64,000 nt of DNA from Pollutimonas sp. M17. Lineage in GTDB: Bacteria > Pseudomonadota > Gammaproteobacteria > Burkholderiales > Burkholderiaceae_B. Positions 39,234 through 49,802 of this stretch are shown here, piece after piece (the first letter of the stretch is position 1; each line of letters opens with the position of its first letter). The stretch is taken from the NCBI RefSeq assembly GCF_025836975.1, contig NZ_CP107548.1, forward strand, positions 1,736,001 through 1,800,000, given 5' to 3'. The position numbers were made by a program, and so were the translations under genes. Under the pieces are notes generated by a model. That model ran no database searches, was not told the DNA's origin, and saw only the letters and a program-made list of their open reading frames with translations.

Positions 39234-40211
39234 TTACTTGTTTGCGCGGAAGGAGTCGATGACTTTCTGGCCGTCGGGGCCGGCGCGCTTGACCCATTCG
39301 CCCAGCATGGTTTCACCGACCTTGTCCAGTCCCTTCATGAGCTCGTCGCTGGGCTTGATGATTTCCATGCCGTTCTTGGCCAGGTTGTCCAGATACCACT
39401 GGGTTTTTTCCTTGGACACGGCCCAGCCGCGCTTTTCGGCTTCCTCGGCGGCCTTGAGCACGGCTTTCTTGCTTTTGTCGTCAAGCTTGTCGAAGGCCTT
39501 CTGGTTCACGATCACCGCATTCTTGGGCAGCCAGGCCTGGGTGTCGTAGAACTTCTTGATGTATTCGTAGGTCTTGGTGTCCCAGCCCGTGGAGCCCGAG
39601 GTCATGAATGCGTCGACCACGCCGGTCGCCATGGCCTGCGACAGCTCGGACTGCTGGATGGTGACCGGCTGCGCGCCCACCAGCTCGGCGATGCGGGCGG
39701 TGACCGGGCTGTAGGCGCGCCATTTCACGCCTTTCAGGTCCTCGACCTTCTGGATGTCTTTATTGGCGAAGATGCCCTGGGGAGGCCAGGCCACGGTGTA
39801 CAGCAAGGTCATGCCCTGGCTGGCCAGCTTTTTGTTGAGCAGGTCTTTCTGGGCCTGGTACAGCTTCCAGGCGGCGTCATAGCCGGTGGCCAGGAAGGGC
39901 AGGCCGTCCAGCGCATAAATGGGGTCTTCGTTGGCGTAGTTCGTAAGCAGGATTTCGCCGATCTGCGCCTGGTTGCCCTGGACCGCGCGCTTGATCTCGG
40001 GTGCCTTGTACAGGGACGCATTGCTGTGCAGGGTGATGTCCAGCTCGCCGCCCGAGAGCTCCTTGACGTCTTTCACGAACTGTTCCAGGTTCTGCGTGTG
40101 CAGGTTGGACGCGGGGTAGGCGCTGGGTAGATCCCATTTGGTGGCGGCCTGCGCGTTGACGGCAAAAGCGGCGGCGCATGTGGCGGTCAGCAAAGCGAGC
40201 GATTTTTTCAT
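39234..40211 (-). CDS. dctP: TRAP transporter substrate-binding protein (DctP)
   Basis: A 325-residue periplasmic binding protein. The signal peptide is residues 1-22 (M-K-K-S-L-A to A-Q-A). The DctP fold includes the conserved Arg region K-W-R-A-Y-S-P and the S-G-S-T-G-W-D segment. It delivers an organic acid to DctQM. The start at 40211 is chosen because it begins the signal peptide. The substrate is not readable; divergence from an oxoprolinase-type enzyme suggests 5-oxoproline, a hydantoin or a related cyclic amide (inference). Confidence 0.94.
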   Translation of the reverse strand: MKKSLALLTATCAAAFAVNAQAATKWDLPSAYPASNLHTQNLEQFVKDVKELSGGELDITLHSNASLYKAPEIKRAVQGNQAQIGEILLTNYANEDPIYALDGLPFLATGYDAAWKLYQAQKDLLNKKLASQGMTLLYTVAWPPQGIFANKDIQKVEDLKGVKWRAYSPVTARIAELVGAQPVTIQQSELSQAMATGVVDAFMTSGSTGWDTKTYEYIKKFYDTQAWLPKNAVIVNQKAFDKLDDKSKKAVLKAAEEAEKRGWAVSKEKTQWYLDNLAKNGMEIIKPSDELMKGLDKVGETMLGEWVKRAGPDGQKVIDSFRANK

Positions 40212-40329
40212 TGAACTATCCTTTGATCGGAAATGCCTGAGGAAACACACACGGGCCGGGATGGGCCCCCTGCATAGCTGCCCGATTGTAGTGTGGGAGG
40301 TGTCCGCATAGACCGGCCCGGCTTCAATT

Positions 40330-40346
40330 TAGGGGTAATTCCTAGT
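40330..40346. promoter_or_regulatory. candidate operator upstream of oxoprolinase and TRAP genes
   Basis: TAGG and CCTA half sites separated by seven bases (TAGGGGTAATTCCTA from 40330) lie in the 271-base divergent gap. This AT-richer palindrome stands out against its surroundings. The 12-mer TAGGGGTAATTC recurs on the other strand at 59785-59796. Function is inferred only. Confidence 0.3.
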
Positions 40347-40482
40347 GGGAAACAGGGGCGTTTGCGCGGCGGCGGCGAACCGGAGTTTAATGGCTTTCTT
40401 TTATGCTTGAACCAAGCGGCTGAAGGCGGCCGAGGCCGACCCCGCCGCGTGTTGCCGCGGGGCGGCGACAAGGAGATTTTTG

Positions 40483-43400
40483 ATGGCGAAGTGGCAGTTC
40501 TGGGTCGATCGCGGCGGCACCTTTACGGACATCGTGGCCTTGAGCCCCGATGGGCGGATTTCCAGTTGCAAGCTCCTGTCCGAGAACCCGGAGCATTATC
40601 GCGACGCGGCGGTTGCCGGCATCAGGCAGTGTCTGGGCGTGGCGGCCGGCCAAGCTGTGCCGGCGCAACAGGTGGGCTGCGTCAAGATGGGGACGACGGT
40701 CGCCACCAATGCATTGCTGGAGCGCAAGGGCGAACGCACGGCCTTGGTCACGACACGCGGGTTTCGCGATGCCTTGCGCATCGCCTACCAGAACCGTCCG
40801 CGCCTGTTCGACCGGCGTATCGTGCTACCCGAGATGTTGTACGAACAGGTCGTTGAAATCGATGAGCGCGCCGATGCCGATGGACAGGTCGTCAAGCCGC
40901 TGGACCTTGAGGCCGTGCGCGGGCAACTGGCCCGGATCCATGCCCAGGGCATACGCGCCGTGGCCATCGTGTTCATGCATGCCTGGCGGCGGGCCGACCA
41001 TGAAGCCCAGGTGGCGCAACTGGCCCGGGACATGGGCTTTACACAGGTATCGGCCTCGCACGAGGTCAGTCCGCTGATCAAGTTCGTGTCGCGCGGCGAC
41101 ACCACGGTGGTCGATGCCTATCTGTCGCCCATATTGCAGCGCTATGTCAGCCAGGTGGCCGGCGAGCTGCCCGGCGTGCCCTTGCTGTTCATGCAGTCCA
41201 GCGGCGGCCTGACGCACGCCGACCGGTTTCGCGGGAAGGACGCCATCCTGTCGGGCCCGGCGGGCGGCATCGTCGGAATGGCGCGCACCAGCGAGCGGGC
41301 GGGCTTCGACAAAGTCATCGGCTTTGACATGGGGGGCACGTCCACCGACGTTTCCCACTACGCGGGCCGCTTCGAGCGCGAATTCGAAACGCAGGTGGCG
41401 GGCGTGCGCATGCGCGCGCCCATGATGAGCATACATACCGTCGCGGCGGGGGGCGGCTCCATCTTGCATTTCGACGGAGCCCGCCTGCGCGTGGGGCCCG
41501 ATTCGGCGGGCGCCAATCCCGGCCCGGCCAGCTACCGCCGCGGCGGGCCGCTGACGGTCACCGACTGCAATGTGATGCTGGGCAAGATACAGCCCGATTT
41601 CTTTCCCCATGTCTTCGGCCCGGGAGCCAACGAGGCGCTGGATGCCGACGCGGTGCGGCGGCAGTTCGAAGCGATGGCGCGGGATGTGGAACAGGCCACC
41701 GGCAACAGCCTGGCGCCCGAAGCGCTCGCCGAGGGATTCCTGTCCATTGCCGTGGGCAATATGGCGGAAGCCATCAAGCGGATTTCGGTGCAGCAGGGGC
41801 ATGACGTCACCGCCTACGTGCTGACCGTCTTCGGCGGCGCGGGCGGGCAGCACGCCTGCCTGGTCGCCGACGCGCTGGGCATGACGCGCATCTTCTCACA
41901 TCCTTATGGCGGCGTGCTGTCGGCCTACGGCATGGGGCTGGCCGACCAGATCGAGATACGCCAGCAAACGGTCGAGAAGGTCCTGGAGCCCGGATTGCTG
42001 CCCGTGCTGGATGAATACCGCGACCAGTTGGGCGCGCAGGCGGCGCAGGAGCTGTACGGACAGAACGGCGGGGGCGATGCCGCCCGGCTCGCCTGCCGCG
42101 TCCACCTGAAGTACGAAGGCACCGACACGGCGCTGGAGGTCGCGCTGAAGGATACCGTCCCGGCCATGCAGGCCGCGTTCGAGGATATCTATCGCCAGCG
42201 CTATTCCTTTCTGATGCGCCAGCGGCGTCTGGTGGTTGAATCCATTTCCGTGGAGGCCAGCCTGCCGGGCGATGCGCCGCGGGAAGCGCCCGCCGCCGGC
42301 GCGCAAAGGGCGGGCCCGCCCCGGGCCAGGGCGATGCGCGCCATGTTCAGCGGCGGGCAGTGGCGGGACACGCCGGTCTACGACAGGATGGGTCTGCAGG
42401 CCGGCGACGAAATCGATGGGCCCGCCATCATTTCCGAGCCCAACCAGACCATCGTGGTCGAGCCCGATTGGCGTGCCGTGCTGACGGCCGGGGATCACTG
42501 GGTGATTACGCGCAGTAAACCGCTCGCGGCGCAGGGCGGGGTCGATTCCAGCGTCAATCCCATCATGCTCGAAGTCTTCAACAATCTGTTCATGTCCATT
42601 GCCGACCAGATGGGCCTGCGCCTGCAGAACACGGCCTATTCCGTGAACATCAAGGAGAGGCTGGATTTTTCCTGCGCCATATTCGATGTCGAGGGCAATC
42701 TGATTGCCAACGCGCCGCACATGCCCGTGCATCTGGGCTCCATGAGCGAATCCATCAAGACGGTCATGCGCGAGAACACCGGACGCATGCAGGCCGGCGA
42801 CGCCTACGTGGTGAACGACCCTTATCACGGCGGCACGCATCTGCCCGACGTCACCGTCATTACGCCGGTGTTCGACCGGGCCGGCGAGCATCTGTTGTTT
42901 TTCGTCGGATCGCGCGGCCACCACGCCGACATCGGCGGCCTGACACCGGGCTCCATGCCGCCGGATTCGCGCACGGTGGACGACGAGGGCGTCTTGTTCA
43001 CCAACTTCCAGCTGGTTCGCGGCGGCGAATTCCGTGAAGACGAGGCGCGCGCCATCCTGGCCTCGGGCGCCTGGCCGGCACGCAATCCGGACCAGAACCT
43101 GGCCGACCTGCGCGCCCAGATCGCGGCCAATGAGAAGGGCGTGCGCGAATTGCTCGCCATGTGCGACCAGTTCGGCCTGGATGTGGTCAATGCCTATATG
43201 CGCCACGTGCAGGACAATGCCGAAGAGGCCGTGCGCAAGGTCATCACCCAGCTGAGCGACGGCGGCTTCGACTATGCGCTGGATAACGGCGCCCGCATAA
43301 AAGTGGCCATCAAGGTCAACCGGGAAGACCGGAGCGCCACCATCGACTTCACCGGCACGTCGCCTCAGCTGGACAACAACTTCAATGCGCCGGCCTCGAT

Positions 43401-44115
43401 TGCGGTCGCCGCCGTCCTGTATGTGTTCCGCAGCCTGGTGGATGACGACATTCCCCTGAACGCGGGTTGCCTGAAGCCGCTGCAGATCATCGTGCCGCCC
43501 AGCTCGATGCTGAATCCCGATCCGCCCGCCGCGGTCGTGGCCGGCAATGTGGAAACGTCGATGTGCATCGTCAATGCCTTGTATGGCGCGCTGGGCGTGC
43601 TGGCCGCCAGCCAGGGCACCATGAACAACTTCACCTTCGGGAACCGGCAATATCAATATTATGAAACCATCTCCGGCGGCACGGGGGCCGGTCCCGAGCG
43701 CATCGGCGTGCCTTTCGACCAGGCCGGTGGCTTCGCGGGCACCTCGGTCGTGCAGGCCCACATGACCAATTCAAGGCTGACCGATCCCGAAGTGCTGGAG
43801 CTGCGCTTCCCCGTCCGCCTGGAGTCCTACGAGATCCGCAAGGGCTCGGGCGGGGCGGGGCGCTGGCCGGGCGGCGACGGCGGGGTGCGCAAGGTCCGCT
43901 TCCTGCAGGGCATGACGGCCGCCATCCTGTCCAATAACCGCGTCCATCCGCCGCAGGGGCTGGCGGGCGGGCAGCCCGGCGCGCTGGGCCTGAATTATGT
44001 GGAGCGGGCCGACGGCAGCGTATCCATGCTGGGGCCGCAGGACAGCACCGAATTGCAGCCCGGCGATCTGTTCGTCGTGGAAACGCCCGGAGGCGGAGGA
44101 TACGGGCCGGCGTAG
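40483..44115 (+). CDS. 5-oxoprolinase / hydantoinase, fused HyuA-HyuB
   Basis: A 1210-residue cytoplasmic enzyme joining both halves of the ATP-dependent hydantoinase/oxoprolinase family. The HyuA half (1 to about 680) has [10 protein letters not shown] at the N terminus and the nucleotide-binding [11 protein letters not shown] near 281. The HyuB half starts near 690 ([11 protein letters not shown]) and includes [13 protein letters not shown]. It opens 5-oxoproline or a hydantoin ring using ATP. The ATG at 40483 follows an AAGGAG by seven bases. The divergent TRAP transporter probably supplies the substrate (inference). Confidence 0.93.
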   Translation: MAKWQFWVDRGGTFTDIVALSPDGRISSCKLLSENPEHYRDAAVAGIRQCLGVAAGQAVPAQQVGCVKMGTTVATNALLERKGERTALVTTRGFRDALRIAYQNRPRLFDRRIVLPEMLYEQVVEIDERADADGQVVKPLDLEAVRGQLARIHAQGIRAVAIVFMHAWRRADHEAQVAQLARDMGFTQVSASHEVSPLIKFVSRGDTTVVDAYLSPILQRYVSQVAGELPGVPLLFMQSSGGLTHADRFRGKDAILSGPAGGIVGMARTSERAGFDKVIGFDMGGTSTDVSHYAGRFEREFETQVAGVRMRAPMMSIHTVAAGGGSILHFDGARLRVGPDSAGANPGPASYRRGGPLTVTDCNVMLGKIQPDFFPHVFGPGANEALDADAVRRQFEAMARDVEQATGNSLAPEALAEGFLSIAVGNMAEAIKRISVQQGHDVTAYVLTVFGGAGGQHACLVADALGMTRIFSHPYGGVLSAYGMGLADQIEIRQQTVEKVLEPGLLPVLDEYRDQLGAQAAQELYGQNGGGDAARLACRVHLKYEGTDTALEVALKDTVPAMQAAFEDIYRQRYSFLMRQRRLVVESISVEASLPGDAPREAPAAGAQRAGPPRARAMRAMFSGGQWRDTPVYDRMGLQAGDEIDGPAIISEPNQTIVVEPDWRAVLTAGDHWVITRSKPLAAQGGVDSSVNPIMLEVFNNLFMSIADQMGLRLQNTAYSVNIKERLDFSCAIFDVEGNLIANAPHMPVHLGSMSESIKTVMRENTGRMQAGDAYVVNDPYHGGTHLPDVTVITPVFDRAGEHLLFFVGSRGHHADIGGLTPGSMPPDSRTVDDEGVLFTNFQLVRGGEFREDEARAILASGAWPARNPDQNLADLRAQIAANEKGVRELLAMCDQFGLDVVNAYMRHVQDNAEEAVRKVITQLSDGGFDYALDNGARIKVAIKVNREDRSATIDFTGTSPQLDNNFNAPASIAVAAVLYVFRSLVDDDIPLNAGCLKPLQIIVPPSSMLNPDPPAAVVAGNVETSMCIVNALYGALGVLAASQGTMNNFTFGNRQYQYYETISGGTGAGPERIGVPFDQAGGFAGTSVVQAHMTNSRLTDPEVLELRFPVRLESYEIRKGSGGAGRWPGGDGGVRKVRFLQGMTAAILSNNRVHPPQGLAGGQPGALGLNYVERADGSVSMLGPQDSTELQPGDLFVVETPGGGGYGPA

Positions 44116-44244
44116 GAAGGCGGCGGCCCGCCATGAGGCTTTCGGCCCCTTGGGGACTCGCGCCGCAACCGAACGCCGTGGCGGCGCAAGGTAGAATCAT
44201 GGTGGACGCTTTCGGGCGGTGTCGATCAGCAGCGGGAAGCATAT

Positions 44245-45081
44245 ATGCGGCGTGTCGCGGTACTTTTCATTCTTGGTTTTTTCTGGCCGGCCCTTGCTTT
44301 CGGGCAGGGCTATATGGCGCGCCTGCTGCACCATCCGGTGCCGGGCGGCGTGGCGGTCGTTCCCCTGGGTGCGGGCGATGCGGCGCCCCGCGCCTTCCTC
44401 GGCAAGGACAGGGTCATGGTCCTGCGCGACAGCGACGGGCAATGGATCGCCGTGGTCGGCATCGACCTGAAGACCGGCACAGGCAGGCAGGCGCTTCGGG
44501 TCGAAGGCGGCACGCAGGGAGACCGCTCTTTCCAGGTCGGCGGCAAGCAGTACAAATCGCAGCACATCACCCTGAAGAACAAGAGCCAGGTCAATCCGGA
44601 CCCTGAGCAGGTCCGGCGCTACGAGCGCGAATACAAGGAACAGATCGATGCCTATCGCCGGTTCCGCGATGCCGGGCCCAGCAATGTTTCCCTTGACCGG
44701 CCTGTGAACGGGCGCCTGTCCAGTCCCTTCGGTTTAAGGCGGTTCTTCAACGGCCAGGAGCGCAATCCCCATTCGGGACTGGATTTCGCCGTGCCGGCGG
44801 GCACGCCGGTCAAGGCGCCCGCCGATGGGGTGGTGACCATCGTGGCCGATTATTTCTTCAACGGCAAGACGGTATTCATCGACCATGGGCAGGGCTTCAT
44901 CACCATGTATTGCCACCTGTCGGCATTCCAGGTCCATGAAGGCCAGCCGGTAAGGCGCGGCGACGTCATCGGCAAAGTGGGCGCCACGGGCCGGGCGACG
45001 GGGCCGCATCTGCATTGGAACGTCAGCCTGAACAACGCGCGCGTCGACCCTGCCATCTTCATCAATGCCTTCCAGCCCTGA
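44245..45081 (+). CDS. M23 family metallopeptidase
   Basis: A 278-residue exported murein endopeptidase. Residues 1-20 form a signal peptide (ending A-L-A-F-G-Q). A beta-rich N-terminal domain (about 25-120) precedes a charged linker and the LytM domain. Zinc ligands are intact: H176 and D180 in H-S-G-L-D, and H255/H257 in P-H-L-H-W. It should therefore be catalytically active, unlike NlpD. It cleaves peptide crosslinks in the periplasm. A 129-base gap separates it from the oxoprolinase gene. Confidence 0.93.
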   Translation: MRRVAVLFILGFFWPALAFGQGYMARLLHHPVPGGVAVVPLGAGDAAPRAFLGKDRVMVLRDSDGQWIAVVGIDLKTGTGRQALRVEGGTQGDRSFQVGGKQYKSQHITLKNKSQVNPDPEQVRRYEREYKEQIDAYRRFRDAGPSNVSLDRPVNGRLSSPFGLRRFFNGQERNPHSGLDFAVPAGTPVKAPADGVVTIVADYFFNGKTVFIDHGQGFITMYCHLSAFQVHEGQPVRRGDVIGKVGATGRATGPHLHWNVSLNNARVDPAIFINAFQP

Positions 45082-45146
45082 GTCGATCGCATGAAGCCAG
45101 GATCTTATATGCGCTGCGGCGTCGGCGCGCAGGCGGGCTCCCACTC

Positions 45147-45821
45147 ATGAAGCCGGCCGTTTTTCGAGGCCTGGCCGACAGCCTGTCGATCGCCGTCGGC
45201 TATGTGCCCGTCGCCATCTCTTTCGGCCTGGCCGCCGTGTATGCCGATATTCCACCCTTCATGGCGGTGTTGACCTCCATCCTGGTTTATGCCGGGGCCA
45301 GCCAGTTCATACTGGTCAGCCTGATCGCCGGCGGCGGGGCGGCGGCCAGCATCGTCGGGATCGTGCTGCTGATGAACCTGCGCCATCTGTTCTACGGTCC
45401 CGCGTTGATGGCCAGGTTCGAGGGCGAACGGCGCCTGCCGCTGATTGCGATGGCCGCGGGCCTGACGGATGAAGTCTTCGCCACGGCCATCGGCAAGCTC
45501 GAGCGCCTGCCGCAAGCCCAACGCGAGGGATGGTATGTGGGCCTGCAACTGGGCGCCTATCTGTCCTGGGTGGGAGGCACGGCGGTGGGAGCGTATTTCG
45601 GTCATGACTGGGTGCGCGGTTCGGCCATCCTGTCGCAGACCCTGGGCTTCGTGCTGCCCGCCTTGTTCTTTGCCCTGCTGCTGGAAATCAAGCAACTGGT
45701 TCCCCTGAAGGTGCTGGCCGGCGCGGCGGGGGCCACGCTGCTGGGGCTGTGGCTGCTGCCTTCATATGGCGCCATCGTGCTGGGCATGCTGGCCGGGGCC
45801 TGGCTGGCGGGGCGGCGATGA
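45147..45821 (+). CDS. azlC: AzlC family branched-chain amino acid exporter subunit
   Basis: A 224-residue membrane protein with the AzlC signature near the N terminus (G-Y-V-P-V-A-I-S-F-G-L-A-A) and V-Y-A-G-A-S-Q-F-I, followed by M-N-L-R-H-L-F-Y-G. With AzlD it exports branched-chain or other amino acids; in E. coli the pair YgaZ/YgaH exports valine. The ATG at 45147 is chosen because it starts at the family signature. Its stop overlaps azlD by four bases. Confidence 0.93.
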   Translation: MKPAVFRGLADSLSIAVGYVPVAISFGLAAVYADIPPFMAVLTSILVYAGASQFILVSLIAGGGAAASIVGIVLLMNLRHLFYGPALMARFEGERRLPLIAMAAGLTDEVFATAIGKLERLPQAQREGWYVGLQLGAYLSWVGGTAVGAYFGHDWVRGSAILSQTLGFVLPALFFALLLEIKQLVPLKVLAGAAGATLLGLWLLPSYGAIVLGMLAGAWLAGRR

Positions 45822-46171
45822 AGGGGACAGGCTTGTTCTGGGTCATAGCCCTTTGCGGCGCCGGCACGCTGCTGATCCGCCTCTTGCCCATGATCTGGCA
45901 GGACAAGGGCATACGGAAGGCGGCGGGGCAAGGCGGCTTGCGCCGCGCGCTGGATGCCATAGGGCCCTCGGCCATCGTGGCGCTGCTGGCGGTGTCCTTC
46001 TGGGGCATGATCGCGCCGCAAGCTTCTTTGCAGGCCGTGGCCCCCATCGTTGCGGGCCTGGCGGGCGTGTGGCTGGGCAAGAGGCTGCTGCATACCATCG
46101 CCTGGGCGACCCTGGCCGGCGTGGCGGCCTATGGCCTGAGCTTGTGGGCATTGGGCGCGGTGGCCGTCTGA
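45818..46171 (+). CDS. azlD: AzlD family transporter subunit
   Basis: A 117-residue four-helix protein (L-L-I-R-L-L-P and the I-G-P-S-A-I-V-A-L-L-A-V segment) that pairs with AzlC. The ATG overlaps the azlC stop (ATGA), fixing the start. The protein ends six bases before the convergent spoT stop codon. Confidence 0.92.
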   Translation: MKGTGLFWVIALCGAGTLLIRLLPMIWQDKGIRKAAGQGGLRRALDAIGPSAIVALLAVSFWGMIAPQASLQAVAPIVAGLAGVWLGKRLLHTIAWATLAGVAAYGLSLWALGAVAV

Positions 46172-46176
46172 CCCGG

Positions 46177-48447
46177 CTAGCCTTTCAGGCGGACGATTTT
46201 CTGCACCTGCGGCACGTGCCGTATGGCCCGTATCACCTGGGCCAGGTGCTTGCGGCTGTCGACCTGGACGGTAAGGTGCAGCAGGCCCGTGGAGGCGGCG
46301 TCGTCCTGCATGGTCAGGTGCATGATGTTGGAGTCCGCCTCGGTGATCTCGGCGGCCAGGCGGCCCAATACGCCGCGCTCGTTGATGACGGTGACGTCCA
46401 GGCGCGTGGACAGGTGGCGGGCGGTATTGCTGTCCCACATCACCGGTATCCAGCGCTCGGGTTCGCGCGCCCGAGCGCGCTGCGCGACGGCGCATTCTTC
46501 CATGTGGACGACCAGGCCATGCCCCAGGCGGATGCCGCCTATGATGGCGTCGCCCGGCAGCGGCCCGCAGCAGGGCGCCAGCTGAACCGCCTGTCCTTCG
46601 TTGCCATGGATGAGTATGGGGGTGCTGCTGGTCGAGGTGAGCTCGTCGACCGCCGCCGCCGTGGTGGCCAGTATGGCGTTTTCCGGGGCGAAGCGCCGGG
46701 CGACCACCGCGGCCAGCCGTTTCCCCAGGCCGATGTCGGCCAGGATTTCCTCGCGCGAGCTGGCGCCCGAGCTTTTCGCCAGTTTTTCCCATTCCGGGTC
46801 GTCTTCGGCCGGATGGGGCAGATGCAGCTGATCGAAGGCCTGGTTGAGCAGGCGCTGGCCGAAGGCGATGGACTCTTCGTACTTGACGGTGCGCAGATAG
46901 TGGCGGATCTCGGACCGGGCCCGCCCCGTGCGCACGTAATTGAGCCATTGGGCGCTGGGGCGGGAGGCGGGCGAGGTGATGATCTCGACGGCATCGCCGC
47001 TTTTCAGTTCGCTGCGCAAGGGGGCGAATTCGCCATTGATCTTCGCGGCCACGGCCTGGTTGCCGATGTCGGTGTGGATGGTATAGGCGAAGTCGACCGG
47101 CGTTGCCCCGCGCGGCAGGGAGAGGATCTTGCCCTGGGGCGTGAAGACGTAGACGGCGTCGGGAAACAGGTCGACCTTGACGTGCTCCAGGAATTCGCCC
47201 GAATCTCCGGTCTGGCTCTGGATGTCGAGCAGGGACTGCAGCCACTGATGGGTGCGCTTCTGCAGGTCGTTGAGCGTGACGTCGTCGTCTTTGTATAGCC
47301 AGTGCGAGGCCACCCCTTCTTCGGCGATATGGTCCATGTCGCGGGTGCGGAACTGGAACTCGACCGGCGTGCCGTAAGGGCCTACCAGCGTCGTGTGCAG
47401 CGACTGGTAGCCATTGAGCTTGGGGATGGCGATGTAGTCCTTGAACTTGCCGGGCACCGGCCGGTAGAGCTGATGCAGCGTGCCCAGCGCCAGGTAGCAC
47501 TCGGGCAGGGTATGGACGATGACGCGGAATCCGTAAATGTCCAGCACGTCGGAAAACGACTTTTTCTGCTCGGCCATTTTCGTGTAGATGCTGTACAGCG
47601 ATTTTTCACGGCCGCTGACCTCGGCCTCGATGCCGGCGGCGGGCAGCGCCACCCTGACGGCGTCGGATATCTTGCCCAATACTTCGCGGCGATTGCCGCG
47701 GGCCGCCATCATGGCCTTGTGCAGCACTTGATAGCGGTTAGGGTGGATGGCCTGAAAGCACAGATCCTGGAGCTCGCGGAACAGAGCGTTCAGGCCCAGC
47801 CGGTGGGCGATGGGCGTGTAGATTTCCAGCGTTTCGCGGGCGATGCGCCGCCGCTTTTCGGGGCTGACCGCGCCCAGGGTGCGCATATTGTGCAGGCGAT
47901 CGGCCAGCTTGATGAGAATGACGCGCACGTCGCGCGCCATGGCCAGGAGCATCTTGCGAAAGCTCTCGGCCTGTTGCTCAGCCTTGGTGGCGAACTCAAG
48001 CCTGTCCAGCTTGGACAGGCCGTCGACGATTTCGGAAACATCGGCGCCGAATTTCTCGGCCAGTTCCTGCTTGCTGACTCCCTGGTCTTCGATGACGTCG
48101 TGCAGCAGCGCCGCCATCAGCGAATCGGCGTCCAGCTTCCAGCCGGCGCAGATCTCGGTGACGGTGATGGGATGGGAGATATAAGGTTCGCCGCTGGCCC
48201 GGAATTGCCCCAGGTGGGCCTGATCGGCAAAACGGTAGGCTTCCTTGATGCGCTCGACGTCTTTGGGGTCGAGATAAAGACTGATGATCTTGGTGAGCGG
48301 CGCCAGCGAGGCGATGGTGTTGGGCGGCGTTTCGGCGCCGGGCAGGGCGGCCGGTGTCTTGGGGGACTTGCGCCTGCGCAGCCTGGGGCCCTTTTTGAGG
48401 ACCGCCAGCAGGCCGGAGGAAGCACCGCGAAGACCGGAAAACGCCAT
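46177..48447 (-). CDS. spoT: bifunctional (p)ppGpp synthetase/hydrolase
   Basis: A 756-residue RelA/SpoT homologue. The HD hydrolase site is intact: H92 in S-H-P, and H116-D117 with E120-D121 (L-L-H-D-V-I-E-D). The synthetase domain has G-R-E-K-S-L-Y-S-I-Y-T-K-M and the K-F-K-D-Y-I-A-I-P-K loop of bifunctional enzymes. TGS (V-Y-V-F-T-P-Q-G) and C-terminal ACT domains complete it. It makes and destroys the stringent-response alarmone. About 45 basic residues precede the usual start region. It is third in gmk-rpoZ-spoT, 18 bases after rpoZ. Confidence 0.97.
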   Translation of the reverse strand: MAFSGLRGASSGLLAVLKKGPRLRRRKSPKTPAALPGAETPPNTIASLAPLTKIISLYLDPKDVERIKEAYRFADQAHLGQFRASGEPYISHPITVTEICAGWKLDADSLMAALLHDVIEDQGVSKQELAEKFGADVSEIVDGLSKLDRLEFATKAEQQAESFRKMLLAMARDVRVILIKLADRLHNMRTLGAVSPEKRRRIARETLEIYTPIAHRLGLNALFRELQDLCFQAIHPNRYQVLHKAMMAARGNRREVLGKISDAVRVALPAAGIEAEVSGREKSLYSIYTKMAEQKKSFSDVLDIYGFRVIVHTLPECYLALGTLHQLYRPVPGKFKDYIAIPKLNGYQSLHTTLVGPYGTPVEFQFRTRDMDHIAEEGVASHWLYKDDDVTLNDLQKRTHQWLQSLLDIQSQTGDSGEFLEHVKVDLFPDAVYVFTPQGKILSLPRGATPVDFAYTIHTDIGNQAVAAKINGEFAPLRSELKSGDAVEIITSPASRPSAQWLNYVRTGRARSEIRHYLRTVKYEESIAFGQRLLNQAFDQLHLPHPAEDDPEWEKLAKSSGASSREEILADIGLGKRLAAVVARRFAPENAILATTAAAVDELTSTSSTPILIHGNEGQAVQLAPCCGPLPGDAIIGGIRLGHGLVVHMEECAVAQRARAREPERWIPVMWDSNTARHLSTRLDVTVINERGVLGRLAAEITEADSNIMHLTMQDDAASTGLLHLTVQVDSRKHLAQVIRAIRHVPQVQKIVRLKG

Positions 48448-48465
48448 GAGCCGCCCCGCGGAAAA

Positions 48466-48669
48466 TCAGGTTGGGACTTTGCGCAGCATTTCCAGGCCGG
48501 TCACACCGGCGGCAATTTCGCGTAGGGCGGTGACGGTGGGCTTGTCTTTGCTGTCCAGGCGAGGCTCGTGGCCTTGCGCCAGTTCGCGGGCGCGATAGGT
48601 GGCTGCCAGGGTCAGATTGAAGCGATTGGGGACTTTCTCGAGGCAGTCTTCAACGGTAATGCGGGCCAT
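48466..48669 (-). CDS. rpoZ: RNA polymerase omega subunit
   Basis: A 67-residue omega subunit, starting M-A-R-I-T-V-E-D-C and including [15 protein letters not shown]. It helps assemble beta' into RNA polymerase and forms part of a ppGpp-binding site, which fits its position directly upstream of spoT. It lies 30 bases after gmk. At 67 residues it is short but standard for betaproteobacteria. Confidence 0.96.
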   Translation of the reverse strand: MARITVEDCLEKVPNRFNLTLAATYRARELAQGHEPRLDSKDKPTVTALREIAAGVTGLEMLRKVPT

Positions 48670-48699
48670 TTTTAACCTATAGGTGTGGGGTTGGACGAG

Positions 48700-49335
48700 T
48701 CAGGCGACAGTTTTACTGATGCCCAGTTGACTAAAGAGCTCGGCATTGCGCGCCGCCTGCGTGCCGTAACGCAAGCGGGTGGCGGCCAGGATTTGGCCCA
48801 ATTGCAGCAGTGCGGTGCTAAATTCTTGATTAATAATAACATATTGGCACTCCGAAGCATGCGACATTTCGCTGCCCGCGGCCAGCAGCCGGCGTGAAAT
48901 CACGTGGGGCGCATCCTGCCCGCGCTTGGTCAGGCGGGCTTCCAGCGCCTCGATGGAAGGCGGCAATATGAATATGCCTATGGCCTGGGGATAGTGCTCG
49001 CGCACCTGGCGGGCGCCCTGCCAGTCGATCTCGAGCAATACGTCCTTGCCCTGGTGCAGCGCCTCGTCGATGCGATCGCGGGGGGTGCCGTAGAAATTGC
49101 CATGGACTTCCGCCCATTCCAGCAACGCGTTCTGGCGGCGCAGCGTTTCGAATTGCTCGTGGCTGACGAAGCGATAGTGCTTGCCGGCTTCTTCGCCGGG
49201 CCGCGGGGCGCGGGTGGTGCAGGAAATGGACAGGACCACGGACGGATCATCGGCCAGCAAGGCGTTGACCAAGCTGGATTTGCCCGCGCCGCTGGGCGCG
49301 ACGACCATGAAAATATTGCCGGAATAAGACGACAT
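48700..49335 (-). CDS. gmk: guanylate kinase
   Basis: A 211-residue kinase that phosphorylates GMP to GDP. The P loop is A-P-S-G-A-G-K-S-S near 13-21, followed by the GMP-binding [11 protein letters not shown] and the F-Y-G-T-P region. The ATG at 49335 leads straight into the first strand ([12 protein letters not shown]). First gene of the gmk-rpoZ-spoT operon that ties guanine nucleotide supply to ppGpp metabolism. Confidence 0.96.
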   Translation of the reverse strand: MSSYSGNIFMVVAPSGAGKSSLVNALLADDPSVVLSISCTTRAPRPGEEAGKHYRFVSHEQFETLRRQNALLEWAEVHGNFYGTPRDRIDEALHQGKDVLLEIDWQGARQVREHYPQAIGIFILPPSIEALEARLTKRGQDAPHVISRRLLAAGSEMSHASECQYVIINQEFSTALLQLGQILAATRLRYGTQAARNAELFSQLGISKTVA

Positions 49336-49448
49336 GATTAGTGGATAGTAACAAATGAGAGCGGGAAGAATAGCAAATTCCCGTCCCGTTTTTGCCCGGG
49401 CACCGGTTTCTTGGCAAAAAAAGAGGCTTCCCGCCAGCGTCGATCGGT

Positions 49449-49802
49449 CTAATTGAACCGGGTGGGAAGGCCTGGATGGAGATCCGGATTCTGGCCCAGT
49501 TCCTCCAGCGTGTTCCTGAAGGCGGCTTCGTCGGCGCACAGGAAAACAGCGGCGTCGCCCGGGTTCATGTTGAAGGCGATGTCCTGGATTTGTTCGCGGG
49601 CCTGGCCGGGGTCGCCGATGGCGGCCACGTGCACGTCGCCGTCCTGTTCGAATTGTTCCCTGGGCACGAAATCGGCGACGCGCTCCAGATCGGGCTCGCT
49701 TACTACCACATAGGCACGAAAGTGCAGTTCTTCGATGGTGACATCGAGGACGGCGCCCTGTTCCAGGGTGTCAACGAGGCGGCTCTGGGGATAGGTGCTC
49801 AT
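49449..49802 (-). CDS. hypothetical protein
   Basis: A 117-residue acidic, soluble protein with no signal peptide or membrane segment. The sequence alternates predicted strands and helices ([16 protein letters not shown] near 18-33). No family is recognised. It overlaps the end of the upstream PmtA-like methyltransferase gene by 32 bases on the same strand, so the two are probably translated together. Codon usage resembles its neighbours, supporting a real gene. Confidence 0.65.
   Translation of the reverse strand: MSTYPQSRLVDTLEQGAVLDVTIEELHFRAYVVVSEPDLERVADFVPREQFEQDGDVHVAAIGDPGQAREQIQDIAFNMNPGDAAVFLCADEAAFRNTLEELGQNPDLHPGLPTRFN

Noticed and set aside
41896-43761. 621-codon frame antisense to the oxoprolinase gene
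   Set aside because: Sense gene motifs are intact on both sides; the antisense product is low-complexity His/Gly/Ala-rich.
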